From NCBI RefSeq assembly GCF_000429305.1, contig NZ_AUBP01000001.1, positions 124,001 through 188,000 of the forward strand: a stretch of DNA of 64,000 nucleotides. Direction: 5' to 3'. The stretch is from Desulfovibrio inopinatus DSM 10711. Its GTDB lineage: Bacteria; Desulfobacterota; Desulfovibrionia; Desulfovibrionales; Desulfovibrionaceae. Shown one piece after another: positions 26,266-36,026 of this stretch. Position numbers and translations under genes: made by a program. Numbering within the stretch: the first letter of the stretch is position 1; the number at the start of each line of letters is the position of its first letter. The notes under the pieces are model-generated. The model saw only the letters and a list, made by a program, of their open reading frames with translations, was not told the origin of the DNA and did not search any database.

Positions 26266-28497
26266 TTATGCTTTGTCCATGACGCGCGAAATGGCATTGA
26301 AGAGTTCCATGGCTCGGTATGGTTTGGAGACGTAATCATTCATACCGGCATCAAGAAATTTTACCCGGTCGCTTTCCATGGCAAAAGCAGTCAGTGCGAT
26401 GATCGGAATGTTGGGATCGATACCGGGGGTGTCGCCTTGTCGGATGATACGCGCGGTATCTTCTCCGTTGAGTTCAGGCATCTGAATATCCATAAGGACG
26501 AGATCATAACTGCCTGTTGACAACGCTTCGAGGGCTCGACGACCGTTTTTAACGCTTTGTACCTGGTGTCCCATCCGAGTGAGCAGGCGTGAGGCCGTCA
26601 CTCTGTTCGCCAAATCATCTTCAGCAAGCAAGATGCTGAGGGATGGGTGTTCATTTTCCAAATTCGCCCCAAGGGATGGCTTTGCAGCCTGGGTGAGGGG
26701 ACGTTGCTCGGAGAATATAACCGTGCAACGGAACTCCGATCCTTTTTCGGGTTCACTCTCCACCGTAATGGCTCCTCCCATCGCTTCCGCAAGACGTTTG
26801 GCTATGGCCAGCCCCAATCCTGAGCCTTTGTATTTACGGGTCATGAAGTTTTCGGCAAAGCTGAAGCTCTCAAAAATAGTTTCCTGCTTGGTTTTCGAAA
26901 TGCCAATGCCGGTGTCTTTGATGATGAATGTCAAGGCCACGCCTTCTTCTCTGTTCGGTTGGATTGCAGCATTTTCAACGGTGACATCCACCTGACCTTT
27001 ATGTGTGAACTTAAAGGCATTACCGATGAGGTTGATAAGAATTTGTCCCAATCTGATGGGATCGCCGACAAGAGCATCGGGAACAGCATCATCAATGTGA
27101 AAAGAGAAGGTGAATGGTTTCTCCTGTGATTGCAGTTCAAATGTGGAAAACAGCGGAGAGAGCACGTCGTGCAGGCTAAAAGAGCGCATGTCCAAAGCGA
27201 CATTACCTGTTTCAATACTTGATAGATCAAGTAAATCTTCCACAAGTCGCGACAGGTTATCGGCTGAATGAACGAGAACTTTCAATAATTCGGTCTGCTC
27301 CGTATTGAGGTCGCTGTCTTGAAGAAGTTGGCTCATCCCAAGGATGCCATTCAGTGGTGTGCGGAGTTCGTGACTCATATTGGCTAAAAATTCGGTTTTC
27401 GTTTGATTTGCTTTTTCTGCAAGTTCCTTGGCTGCGAAGAGGTCGGCTTCCATAGTGCTTCGATGGACAGCATGTCCGAACATATCGGCCGCTGTTTGAA
27501 GCGCTTCAGCTTCTGCTTGTGAGACATCGGTCGTGCAGCTGGCGAAAATGAAGGCCAAAGCTCCCCACCACGTGGATGATACGAAGACAGGAGCCATAAT
27601 GACGTGTCCGGTCTTGCCTGAAAAATCGAGTTCGTGGCGGACAAGCTCCTTGTTTTGGAGCGCTGTTGAGACCTTATCTAATTTAAACATGCGAGAAGAT
27701 ACCTCGTGTCCGGGAGATGGGTCGGATTCGGACACGGCGAGAAGGGGGGATGGATCATGCGTACGGGTAGCATCTTCGCTTTGATGGTAGAGTTCGACCT
27801 GATCGGCATGGGTGGCGGCGCGAAGATGTTCTAAGACATCGGGGAGACGGTTCTTCCAGTCGGCATTGCGGAGGAAGATTGCGGCGGCCTGGCCAATGGC
27901 TTCAAGAATAGCATCGCGTCGTTTCAAGGCATTTTCAGCCTGAATACGCTCACTGATTTCGCTTTCGAGGTGAAGGATTGCATCTTTTAATTCGCTGGTT
28001 CGTTTTTCGACTTCGGCTTCAAGCTGTTCCTGATGGTCATGAAGGTGGTCATTATAGGCTTTCAGCTTCAGAAGGGAACGAACACGAGCTTTGAGTTCGG
28101 CTTCGTCAACCGGTTTATGCAGAAAATCTTCGGCACCAGCGTCGAGAGCGCGCACTTTTTCTTTGACATCGGTAATTGCCGTCAACACGACAATAGGCGT
28201 ACGCCGCAGAACACGTTCTGATTTAAAGAGTTCTATGGAATCAATGCCATTGGCGTCAGGAAGCATGACATCAAGCAAAATGAGATCCGGTGGCGTTTGC
28301 TTGGCCATGCGAATGGCTTGCGTCACGTTTTTTGCGTGAAGAAGGGCAATATTTTGTGCTTCGAGATACAGGCTGACAAGGAGAAAAATGCTTTCATCGT
28401 CATCAATGAGAAGCACTTGTCCTGACGAAACAGGCTCTTCGTGATTACCCTGATGGGCGTGCAGGGACGATGGGGACGACGTATTCATAAAGCTCAT
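26266..28497 (-). CDS. Cytosolic hybrid histidine kinase (REC-GAF?-HisKA-HATPase-REC)
   Basis: The 743-residue protein has no membrane segment. Its N-terminal receiver (~25-145) has phospho-acceptor Asp76 in [11 protein letters not shown] coiled linker (~150-190) and a GAF-like region (~205-355) follow. The HisKA domain has His376 in [14 protein letters not shown]. The HATPase domain has [20 protein letters not shown] and [11 protein letters not shown]. The C-terminal receiver has Asp670 in [13 protein letters not shown]. All catalytic residues are intact, so a multi-step phosphorelay is expected; an Hpt partner would be encoded elsewhere. It precedes MoaD by 15 bases. No clear ribosome-binding site is seen at 28497. 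Confidence 0.9.
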   Translation of the reverse strand: MSFMNTSSPSSLHAHQGNHEEPVSSGQVLLIDDDESIFLLVSLYLEAQNIALLHAKNVTQAIRMAKQTPPDLILLDVMLPDANGIDSIELFKSERVLRRTPIVVLTAITDVKEKVRALDAGAEDFLHKPVDEAELKARVRSLLKLKAYNDHLHDHQEQLEAEVEKRTSELKDAILHLESEISERIQAENALKRRDAILEAIGQAAAIFLRNADWKNRLPDVLEHLRAATHADQVELYHQSEDATRTHDPSPLLAVSESDPSPGHEVSSRMFKLDKVSTALQNKELVRHELDFSGKTGHVIMAPVFVSSTWWGALAFIFASCTTDVSQAEAEALQTAADMFGHAVHRSTMEADLFAAKELAEKANQTKTEFLANMSHELRTPLNGILGMSQLLQDSDLNTEQTELLKVLVHSADNLSRLVEDLLDLSSIETGNVALDMRSFSLHDVLSPLFSTFELQSQEKPFTFSFHIDDAVPDALVGDPIRLGQILINLIGNAFKFTHKGQVDVTVENAAIQPNREEGVALTFIIKDTGIGISKTKQETIFESFSFAENFMTRKYKGSGLGLAIAKRLAEAMGGAITVESEPEKGSEFRCTVIFSEQRPLTQAAKPSLGANLENEHPSLSILLAEDDLANRVTASRLLTRMGHQVQSVKNGRRALEALSTGSYDLVLMDIQMPELNGEDTARIIRQGDTPGIDPNIPIIALTAFAMESDRVKFLDAGMNDYVSKPYRAMELFNAISRVMDKA

Positions 28498-28547
28498 TAC
28501 AGGATAGACGGTTGTTAACCTCTCAACTCGTATTCAAAGTCGCGAAA

Positions 28548-28618
28548 GACGTTTTAAACGTCATATGAGTTGATGCATTGCCGACAGATTGTTTGAGTTT
28601 ATGCGCTGTGTCGGCAAT
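28548..28618. promoter_or_regulatory. Palindrome and long inverted repeat in kinase intergenic region
   Basis: The 281 bases between the two kinase genes (28498-28778) hold no ORF. GACGTTT-T-AAACGTC (28548-28562) is a 15-base palindrome about 50 bases upstream of the 26.3-28.5 kb kinase and looks like an operator. ATTGCCGACA (28577-28586) pairs perfectly with TGTCGGCAAT (28609-28618) across 22 bases and could be a terminator hairpin for the pseudo-kinase transcript, although it lacks a clear T-tract on the minus strand. Confidence 0.45.
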
Positions 28619-28778
28619 TTTGTCGAGCCTAAAACGAAGAAACAAATTTGTAATTTATTTTCTCATAATTGATATGAGCGTATGTGTATCTTGATAAAGC
28701 GTGTGGGGAGTGATTTCGTTTCTCCGCTAGGTTGAGTTCAATAAAAATTTTTCTCTGAGCTATATCAATCTGTGGAGC

Positions 28779-31178
28779 TCAATTGGTGTGAGGTGACGGC
28801 TCTCGGTTTTGTGAACGTGTAAGGGATTGGGATATCGTTTTTATAAGTTCCATGGGGGAGAACGGTTTCGTCAAGTATCCGTTGGCGCCAGCTTGAATAC
28901 TGCGTTGCCGAAATTCTTCTTGAACATGCGCAGAAGTGATGAAGATAGGCAATGCGTCTACAGCTGTTTTTCCTTCAGCTTGACGAAATGCCTTGACGAC
29001 GGCGATGCCATCAAGTTCGGGCATTTCCAGATTGAGAACGGCGATTTCGAAAACACCGGACTCTAAAGCTACAAGCGCTTCTTTTCCGTCGGAAACAAAC
29101 GTAATGGCGAGAGCGGTTTGTTCGAAAATGGCGTGAAGAGCGTGTTGTGTCATCATGTCGTCTTCGGCGATCAGAACAGGTCGTGGTGTTTCCAGACAGC
29201 CAATATCGCTTTGATCGTGAAGAGACGAGACATGACGTGTTGGAACGGAGGGAGGCATAACCGGTAAACGCAATTGAAAACAGCTCCCAGGCTCAGAGGT
29301 GGAATGTCTTGAGAGTTGGCCTCCCATAATGCTCGCTAAGTATCGACTTATGGCCAATCCCAGGCCTGCACCATGTGTTTGCTGTTTTGGAAATGATGAC
29401 CGATGGGCGTAGGCACTGAATAAAACGCTGTCATTAACGTGTATGCCCGATCCGGTATCGGACACTTCGAACACAATATGTTCTTCTCCATCAGGCCGAG
29501 CGATCACATGGACTGAACCCCTCTCCGTGTATCGAATGGCATTATCGACAAGTTGTTCCAGAATAAACTGAAGATGTTCTGCATTGGTTTGGATCGTTTC
29601 AGGCGTGTCCGGCGAGAGAGACGTGTGAAGAGAAAGGCATTTACTCCCGCTGATTGTTGCAGCCTCCGCTGTGACTGTTTGTATGAACTCTTCGGGACGT
29701 ATGGTAGATATATTGCCGACAATGTTGGCACACGGCGTTCCAATGAATGCATGGAGAGCAAACATTGTACGCTGCAGCGATTTGCTTGCTTGATCGAGTT
29801 GCACAGCTTTATATTTCCGGATGGGCTCGGAGGGGATCGCATTACACTTTGCGATTAATTTCGTGAACTGAAAAATTGGCATACTCAGGGTATTGAGCAC
29901 CGCATTAAGGAGCGCACGGCGAGTCTCGTCATTTTTTTGAGACGCGTCTCGTTGTGACTGAAGGGCCTGTACGAGCAATTCCTGTGTTTTGTCGGACACG
30001 ATCAGTTCAAAGGCCTGAGAGCTCCCATTGGCACAGTGAACGGCAATGATTTGAAGTTTGACACGCACAATACTCCCATGTCGGCAGCGCAATGAGGCAT
30101 CAGGGAGAAACGCAACACCGTTGGTGCGTGCGGACTCGATGGCATGCCGGATGGTTGTCGGATCGGTGAAACGTTCGATGAGATGATCCGGAATACATTT
30201 TTGTCCTTGCTCGGAAGTTTCATAACCCAGCATTCTTGCCAAATAGGAAGAGAGCGCTAACGTGCGCCCTTCAGGGTCGATTCGCCATAATCCAATATCG
30301 GAAAAAGTGTAGATCTGATGTAGCGTTTCTTTCCGGCAGATAGCGTCACAAATGGAGTCCGTGAGGCGGGGGTATTCCTGCGTGACAGAAGGGCATGGAT
30401 CACCACAGAGAACGGATTCCGTTGGTTCTGTAAATGCAGGCGCAGACACCATGCGCGAAAGCTCTGTAATAAGATGGGTATGCTGCGCCTGTAGCTGCTT
30501 TCTTATGAGAATGTTCAGGAGGACACTGATTGCAGTGATGAATATGCAGGAAAGTCCGAGACCAATCCCGGATGTCTGCACTTGAGCACGGGATTGTAGG
30601 CGTTGGGTTTCGAGCTGGTGAGAGATATGTGTTGCGATCGTTTTGATTTGGGCCTCCAAAGCATCTTTTTGCGCTCTAATATAGTTGAAAATTTGTTCTT
30701 TGCGATAGTATTCAGCTGGATTGGGGCGCTCGAATATCCCCCTGATAAATAAGAAGTACGATTGAAAAGCAGGAGTTATTTCTTCGAGTTCCGTGACATC
30801 GTTATATGGCATGGTAGAGGATATGGCGATCAATTCATGGAGACTCTTGTAAAATGATTGGGCCAGCGGCACAAGTTTTTGCTGTGAAGAAGCTGCAGAA
30901 GAAGGCATAGGCGTATACAGTTCGGAAAGAAACATGAAGTGAATACGCTCAACGAATGTATCCAATTCAAGGAATATACGATTACTGCGAACAGTATACT
31001 GTATTGTCGCATCATACGCTTTAAGCGCCAAAAGAGTTGAAACCAAGCATATACAAGCGAAGATGACAAAGGTAGCCAGCGTTATCCGAAGACAGGAAAC
31101 GGCGTTGCGGTGTAATGTCCAGGGCATGTGTACGGATGGCATAGGGATCTCAGGAGATTGGCCAGACACCGACGACAT
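28779..31178 (-). CDS. Membrane hybrid pseudo-kinase lacking both phospho-acceptor residues
   Basis: A 799-residue protein. Helices at ~25-50 and ~208-230 flank a periplasmic helical sensor; a PAS-like domain follows (~285-400). At the H-box the sequence reads LLNAVLNTLSMP, so Asn429 stands where HisKA domains have His. The HATPase domain looks intact (EQLVDNAIRYTERG, VSDTGSGI, GAGLGLAIS). The C-terminal receiver keeps LIAEDDMM and the Lys in YLTKPF, but the phospho-acceptor position is Asn716 (VLNLEMPELDG). It may bind ATP and switch by conformation. It overlaps the Cache lipoprotein gene by 29 bases; a start at 31142 is possible. Confidence 0.85.
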   Translation of the reverse strand: MSSVSGQSPEIPMPSVHMPWTLHRNAVSCLRITLATFVIFACICLVSTLLALKAYDATIQYTVRSNRIFLELDTFVERIHFMFLSELYTPMPSSAASSQQKLVPLAQSFYKSLHELIAISSTMPYNDVTELEEITPAFQSYFLFIRGIFERPNPAEYYRKEQIFNYIRAQKDALEAQIKTIATHISHQLETQRLQSRAQVQTSGIGLGLSCIFITAISVLLNILIRKQLQAQHTHLITELSRMVSAPAFTEPTESVLCGDPCPSVTQEYPRLTDSICDAICRKETLHQIYTFSDIGLWRIDPEGRTLALSSYLARMLGYETSEQGQKCIPDHLIERFTDPTTIRHAIESARTNGVAFLPDASLRCRHGSIVRVKLQIIAVHCANGSSQAFELIVSDKTQELLVQALQSQRDASQKNDETRRALLNAVLNTLSMPIFQFTKLIAKCNAIPSEPIRKYKAVQLDQASKSLQRTMFALHAFIGTPCANIVGNISTIRPEEFIQTVTAEAATISGSKCLSLHTSLSPDTPETIQTNAEHLQFILEQLVDNAIRYTERGSVHVIARPDGEEHIVFEVSDTGSGIHVNDSVLFSAYAHRSSFPKQQTHGAGLGLAISRYLASIMGGQLSRHSTSEPGSCFQLRLPVMPPSVPTRHVSSLHDQSDIGCLETPRPVLIAEDDMMTQHALHAIFEQTALAITFVSDGKEALVALESGVFEIAVLNLEMPELDGIAVVKAFRQAEGKTAVDALPIFITSAHVQEEFRQRSIQAGANGYLTKPFSPMELIKTISQSLTRSQNREPSPHTN

Positions 31179-32211
31179 ACCAGTCGACAGCAGGAATAAG
31201 AGCCGTCACGATATAGAATTTCTTTTTGCCAATCATTTGGTAGAACTCACTTTGACCTTCCATAATTTTGCGTCCGAGCGTTCGCAACTGAAGGTCTGGT
31301 TTCAGTACAAGACGGTGAGTACTGGAAACGGGGTTGTCTTTCTGGACTTTGCCAAAATAATATAATGGGCCAAGTCCCTCGAGTCCTGTCATGGCATGCA
31401 ATGCTGGAGTCACCGCGACAGGAATACTTTGTGATGATAAAAGTATTAACGGAATGTCCTGAGGTAAGCATGTTTCTTCAATGGCTCTCAGCACAATATC
31501 GATGCCAACAGCAGCCTCGAAGGTGTCGTTGACGTATACAGGATGGCTATAGGATACGACATAGCCCTTTCCTGTTGCATCGATATATGGTTCGATCCAG
31601 CGTCCTGTTCGTTCGGGATTATTTGCAGGAGTAACGACGGAAAATGGGAAAAATGCTGTGTAAAAATCTGTTTTAGGCTCAAAAAGTGAGACTCCACTGA
31701 TAAATGGATAATAGAACGCGATGTGGTCTTTCGTGAGGATATACGCCTGTTGGATGAATTGGTTCTCGGTGACCGCTTGAACAAGAGTTGGTTGCAACGT
31801 TTCCAGGCTTGCTATGCGCTGGCGTTCTTGCCTCCCTATGGGTGTTTTCCCTGATGCCCACATTGCACACAAACCATCATCATGTGGTTTGTAATAAACG
31901 CTTTTATCAAAATAGACATAGTTTTGATTCCAACCCACATCTTTCTGTAGTGGTTTCTCATAAATATTTTTCGCTTGTGTTGCCACGGCGTTGGTCACTT
32001 CGGCAGCGTGAAGAAATAAAGCATTAATGGACATCGCGGCAGTGGAAATGGTGTCGTGATCAAATTTTTTTCTCGTGTCGCTACATCCTATTATGGCTAC
32101 AAGAGAGAAAACGGCTATAAAGACAGTACGAGATAATCCTAGAAAAAACGCTGTTACCCATGGCTTAGAGGGGATGTGAAAAATTGTGTCGTATTGTTTT
32201 GTTGTTCGCAT
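31150..32211 (-). CDS. Periplasmic Cache-domain lipoprotein, probable sensor partner
   Basis: A 353-residue protein. The N-terminal hydrophobic segment ends in a lipobox-like AIIGC (Cys ~39), so the protein should be a periplasmic lipoprotein. The body has a double-Cache sensor layout: a long helix (ISTAAMSINALFLHAAEVTNAV), QNYVYFDKSVYY, then YIDATGKGYVVSYSHPVY and AAVGIDIVLRAIEE, and a membrane-distal repeat to the end. It has no membrane helix after the sensor and no output domain. Its 3' end overlaps the start of the pseudo-kinase, so the two are probably a sensor pair. The start at 32211 is chosen for the lipobox; the longer frame to 32400 is AT-rich junk. Confidence 0.8.
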   Translation of the reverse strand: MRTTKQYDTIFHIPSKPWVTAFFLGLSRTVFIAVFSLVAIIGCSDTRKKFDHDTISTAAMSINALFLHAAEVTNAVATQAKNIYEKPLQKDVGWNQNYVYFDKSVYYKPHDDGLCAMWASGKTPIGRQERQRIASLETLQPTLVQAVTENQFIQQAYILTKDHIAFYYPFISGVSLFEPKTDFYTAFFPFSVVTPANNPERTGRWIEPYIDATGKGYVVSYSHPVYVNDTFEAAVGIDIVLRAIEETCLPQDIPLILLSSQSIPVAVTPALHAMTGLEGLGPLYYFGKVQKDNPVSSTHRLVLKPDLQLRTLGRKIMEGQSEFYQMIGKKKFYIVTALIPAVDWYVVGVWPIS

Positions 32212-32635
32212 TTCGTAACAGTTTGTTTGTTTTTTGTTTGGTTGGTGTTTTTTGATGTAAGTTAGTATAGAGTTGTTTATAGATAGGGCCTGTGTTTTGT
32301 GTTGTATGTTCTTTTTGGATTGAGAACTGATAGTTCTATGGCGGGTGACTTTAAAATATCCATAATATATTTTTGTAAAAGTTATTTGTTTCAGTAACAT
32401 TAGTTCTTTGTTTTTCTTGTGAAATTTGTATCATTATTAATAAACATAATGTTGTCAAGATTACAATATATCAATTTCACTTGTACTTCTATGCACAGGT
32501 CAATCTTGTGAAAGTACTGTATAGTTCACGTATGGAGAAAATTTGTTGAGTTTGGCTAAATTTTTCAGGACAGAACGCTCTTCCTGTGGTATGGGAGAAC
32601 TCCGTATCCTCTAACCTCCATGAAAGGAGTCGATT
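32212..32635. other. AT-rich intergenic region between divergent genes
   Basis: The 424 bases between the Cache lipoprotein gene (minus) and the Cys-rich peptide gene (plus) are rich in T on the plus strand and hold no convincing ORF. They must contain both promoters. TTGTCA at 32453 and ATATAT-rich DNA downstream could be one, but I would not assign it. No stable hairpin or known riboswitch is seen. Confidence 0.4.
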
Positions 32636-32956
32636 ATGTCTAAAGCCATTTGGTGTCTTTTGATTTTGGGGTTGGTGAGTTTAGCTGGTGTAGCTTGGAA
32701 TGCGCCTGCTTGGGCAACTATGGATATGAAAGCTTTTCATGAGCGATGCATTATGCAAGTTGGAGACGATTGCACCTCGATGTGCGGGAGTTTTGAAGAA
32801 GCAGTCAGCGTTGACGTGACAACGCTGGAGCAGTGCCGAGCAAAATGTAACTCTTTGGCAGAGTCCCTGAGAACAAACGATGCTGTTTCCGATTGTTCAG
32901 GAAGCATAGGAACCGCGATGGATCTCTGTCTCGAATATTGTCAGTCGAATCATTAG
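32636..32956 (+). CDS. Small secreted cysteine-rich protein
   Basis: A 106-residue protein with a clear signal peptide (WCLLILGLVSLAGVAWNAPAWA). The mature ~78 residues carry eight cysteines, several in helical CxxxC spacing (CTSMC, CRAKC, CLEYC), the pattern of disulfide-linked helical hairpins (CX3C...CX3C). The start has GAAAGGAG. It stands alone between two minus-strand operons. Periplasmic copper or metal binding or disulfide-linked structure are possible; I do not recognise a named family. Confidence 0.75.
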   Translation: MSKAIWCLLILGLVSLAGVAWNAPAWATMDMKAFHERCIMQVGDDCTSMCGSFEEAVSVDVTTLEQCRAKCNSLAESLRTNDAVSDCSGSIGTAMDLCLEYCQSNH

Positions 32957-33049
32957 CATTGTATTTTGGGCCGAGGTCGAAGAACGAGGAGTCGTTTCGT
33001 ATCCTTCGGCTTCGGTTCAAATCAAATGCTGAGAAGAGCGCGTTTGTTT

Positions 33050-35641
33050 CTAGGGGTGTTGTCCGCGTAACACTTCGGCAATGGGTTTTCTCAAAGCGGC
33101 AGCGGCTGCAGGCAGGCTGGCGGCGAGGCCAGCCAAGAAGACTAATGGGAGTGTTAAACTGAGTTCCAGCGGGTTGAAGGTAAAGACAAACGTCCATCCA
33201 AAAGACACTTTATTGACGACATTGATGACCAAATCGGCCAGGATAAGTCCTGCGCCACTGCCCAGAATCATACCACACATACACAGGCTCAACGCCTGCC
33301 AGACAATCAAAAGTCGTATTTGATGACGTGAAGCACCAAGTGCTCGTAGGGTGTTGAGACGTTGGCTGCGCTCCAAAACCATAACCGTTAGCGTCGTGGC
33401 AATGCCGATGGCGGCGACAATCAGTGCAATGACCAACAACAAACTCGTTACGGCAAAGGTGTCTTCGAAAATACCCCGAACGATATGGCGCAATTGTGAG
33501 CCTAATGTTGCTTGCACGGTTGCCGCAGCAGGAGCTTCGCGAAGGAATTGATCGTGGAACTGCTGGGCCTGCGCTTCGGGTTTCGGACCACGAAAGAAGA
33601 TGCGAGCCCCACCCCACAAAGGAGGAGATGCGTTGGAGAGGTTGGCAAACGCAGACCGATCGAAAAAGACAACACCCCCTCGAGTCCGGTAACTGCGTAC
33701 TACAGCAACGATTGGGGTCTTCAACTCAATACCATCAACATGAAGTTGTAACAGATCTCCCTGCCCCAAGCCGGTCTGGTTGGCAAAGACTTCGGACACG
33801 ATTGCACCATGTCCTTGCTCCGCTTCCCGAAGAGCATTGAGTTGTTGTGATGCTGTCGCCGGTGTCAGAAAAAGGAATTGGCTGTGGGTTCTGTATACAT
33901 GAAAATCCGTTGTTTCAAACTGGACCGGTACCCCGTGTATATCGAGGTAATAGCGGTTGTATGCCATAATGGTGGCGCTGTTGGCATGCTGGATGATCCA
34001 GTCGATGGTCTCAGGGCGTAGGGTGAAGCGATAATGATTTTCTTCAGCGCCTTGTGGACGAAGGAAGATATCTCCACTGACAGTTTGGTCGAGCCAGAGA
34101 TTGAATGTCGAACGGAAGCTTCCGATTGTGATGCTCAAACATACGAACAGACCTACTGCCGTGATGAGCGCACCGACAGAAACGGCTGCACGAGGGCCGG
34201 CGTCTTCGATTTCCCGACTACCCACCATGACCATTGGGCCAAAGATTCTCCCTGTAATAACGCTTACATGTTTGCTCATCACTTCGAGAAGAAACGGGGA
34301 ACACAACGAGAATCCGACAAAAAGACAAAAAACGGCGAAGTAACCAAAGAGAGGGACACCGGAGGGGCCTGGTATGTGAGCTATCGGCCAGGCTGCCAAA
34401 CAAAGTAAACCTCCAGCCAGTGCCCAGCGCCATGTTTGTGATGGTGATGTCGATGTTGATCCCGTCGTAACGAGAACTTCCCGAGGAGAGACACGCATGG
34501 CTTCCAAAGCCGGCCTTGCTGAAGCCAAGATAGCGACGGTTACCGTAAGCAACAATGCCCCCACGATTTCGACGCCGTGTATGAAAACTCCTCCGGTGGC
34601 AACGCGAGTAAACAGCGTGTTGACAGTATGATTGACGACGGGGGCCAAGTGGTTGAGCAGCCCAAGACTGAGCGGGGTAGAAATCGCCCATCCCGCAAGG
34701 CCGAGTATAGCTCCATCGGCGAGAAACAATCCGAAAATCATGGACCGGGAAGCGCCGAGAGCTCGCAGTACCGATACTTCAAATCGGCGGGACGCAGCAT
34801 TCAGACTTGTGAGTCCGTAGACAAGGAACATGCCGGCAAAAAGAGAAACAAAGCTAAGAACGGTCAGATTTTGTTGGTAGGCGCGAATCATGGACCGGCC
34901 GGTTTTACCGGACTCTTCCGCGGGGTTGAGGCTATATCCTTCGGGAAGCAGTCGTTTCACTGCGGAAATATTTCTTTGTATTGGAGTGTTGGCGAGGAAG
35001 CGAAGATCAATGCGATCGACTTTGCCAAATGTCCCGGTGAGTTCTTGAGCCGTTGCAATATCGGCTAATGCCACCATGCCGGCATCAACAGCTTCAAATC
35101 GATCGTCATGGAGGACATGAAGAACGGTCAATTTCTGCCCACCGGTCAAGTGTACCGTGTCATGGGCATTGACCCCGAGTTGCTTGGCTGCGGTTGCGCC
35201 GAGAATCACCGTATTGGGGGTGTCGAGCAAAGGAAAAACAAGTTCTGGCCGGGCTGTTTTGTCGCTATAAGAGCGGAATGTTCGATCAAGGAACGGATCA
35301 ACACCGAATATATGGAGAATCTGGCCATTTGCCGTTTCGACATACGCTGAAATAATGGGGGATGCGGCAGCGACTTCGGGAAGACGCAACAGTTGGCCGA
35401 CGAATCGTTCATCGACGCGGCCTGCCGGTTCGGTGATGATGGCATCGGCTTTGCCTGTAACAGCGTCCATGCCGTTTTCAAACGAAGAAATCGAGGCGCG
35501 TGCAGCGAGACGAACCCCGGTAAAGACGGCCGCACCCAAGGCGACGCCAAGAATCACGGCGATGGCGCGTAGCGCGTGGCGCTGATGATGTCGAAGACTG
35601 AACATGCGCCAGAGAGAGAAAAAAAAGGCAATTCGTGTCAC
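33050..35641 (-). CDS. ABC transporter permease with two FtsX domains
   Basis: An 863-residue inner-membrane protein. One N-terminal helix (AIAVILGVALGAAVFTGVRL), a large periplasmic domain (~50-265), FtsX core 1 (~270-400; LFAGMFLVYGLTSLNAASRRFEVSVLRALGASRSMIFGLF), a helix pair, a second periplasmic domain and FtsX core 2 (~740-863; IGIATTLTVMVLERSQRLNTLRALGASRHQI) can be followed. This is the LolC/YbbP-type exporter layout, which moves lipids, lipoproteins or peptides outward using a separate ATPase. The matching ATPase is encoded at 36.5-37.2 kb, on the same strand and upstream of an XRE gene. Substrate unknown. Confidence 0.9.
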   Translation of the reverse strand: MTRIAFFFSLWRMFSLRHHQRHALRAIAVILGVALGAAVFTGVRLAARASISSFENGMDAVTGKADAIITEPAGRVDERFVGQLLRLPEVAAASPIISAYVETANGQILHIFGVDPFLDRTFRSYSDKTARPELVFPLLDTPNTVILGATAAKQLGVNAHDTVHLTGGQKLTVLHVLHDDRFEAVDAGMVALADIATAQELTGTFGKVDRIDLRFLANTPIQRNISAVKRLLPEGYSLNPAEESGKTGRSMIRAYQQNLTVLSFVSLFAGMFLVYGLTSLNAASRRFEVSVLRALGASRSMIFGLFLADGAILGLAGWAISTPLSLGLLNHLAPVVNHTVNTLFTRVATGGVFIHGVEIVGALLLTVTVAILASARPALEAMRVSPREVLVTTGSTSTSPSQTWRWALAGGLLCLAAWPIAHIPGPSGVPLFGYFAVFCLFVGFSLCSPFLLEVMSKHVSVITGRIFGPMVMVGSREIEDAGPRAAVSVGALITAVGLFVCLSITIGSFRSTFNLWLDQTVSGDIFLRPQGAEENHYRFTLRPETIDWIIQHANSATIMAYNRYYLDIHGVPVQFETTDFHVYRTHSQFLFLTPATASQQLNALREAEQGHGAIVSEVFANQTGLGQGDLLQLHVDGIELKTPIVAVVRSYRTRGGVVFFDRSAFANLSNASPPLWGGARIFFRGPKPEAQAQQFHDQFLREAPAAATVQATLGSQLRHIVRGIFEDTFAVTSLLLVIALIVAAIGIATTLTVMVLERSQRLNTLRALGASRHQIRLLIVWQALSLCMCGMILGSGAGLILADLVINVVNKVSFGWTFVFTFNPLELSLTLPLVFLAGLAASLPAAAAALRKPIAEVLRGQHP

Positions 35642-36026
35642 GAATTTGCTTCATATGAGATTAAACAATACGTTTCAATAATTTTTGCCGTCCCGGAATA
35701 TTGCCCGGGATTTTTGCCTCTGCATACAGCTTTGTCCCTCCAATACTCTTTCGGCGGAGTGATTGAGAAGGGGAAAGGGAAAGGCTGGCCCCCGAGACAT
35801 GAGGTACGACGTATTGTGCTGTTCTCCGACGCTTTTGCCTAGCCTCGCTCTTTGGTTCGATCTCAATAGTTTTGCGAGATTATGTTTATATGAGTCGAAA
35901 ATCATAGGTCTTTACTCGTATGGTCTTCGACTATTCGACGCATTGGTCATACAGTTGCACTCCCCCAGCAGGAACATGGTGGACTTTGCTGAAGTTGAAG
36001 ATAATGTATAATAATAAAAAGTTCTT
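35642..36026. other. Intergenic region with a plus-strand terminator-like hairpin
   Basis: No gene is seen in these 385 bases between the XRE gene and the permease gene. TCCCGG (35691-35696) pairs with CCGGGA (35705-35710) and is followed by TTTTT on the plus strand. It would end a transcript running antisense to the permease leader or an unseen small RNA. The permease promoter should lie here. Confidence 0.4.

Noticed and set aside
32212-32400. Upstream extension of the Cache lipoprotein frame.
   Set aside because: The added residues are Lys/Asn/Gln-rich and would bury the signal peptide; the start at 32211 fits the lipobox.
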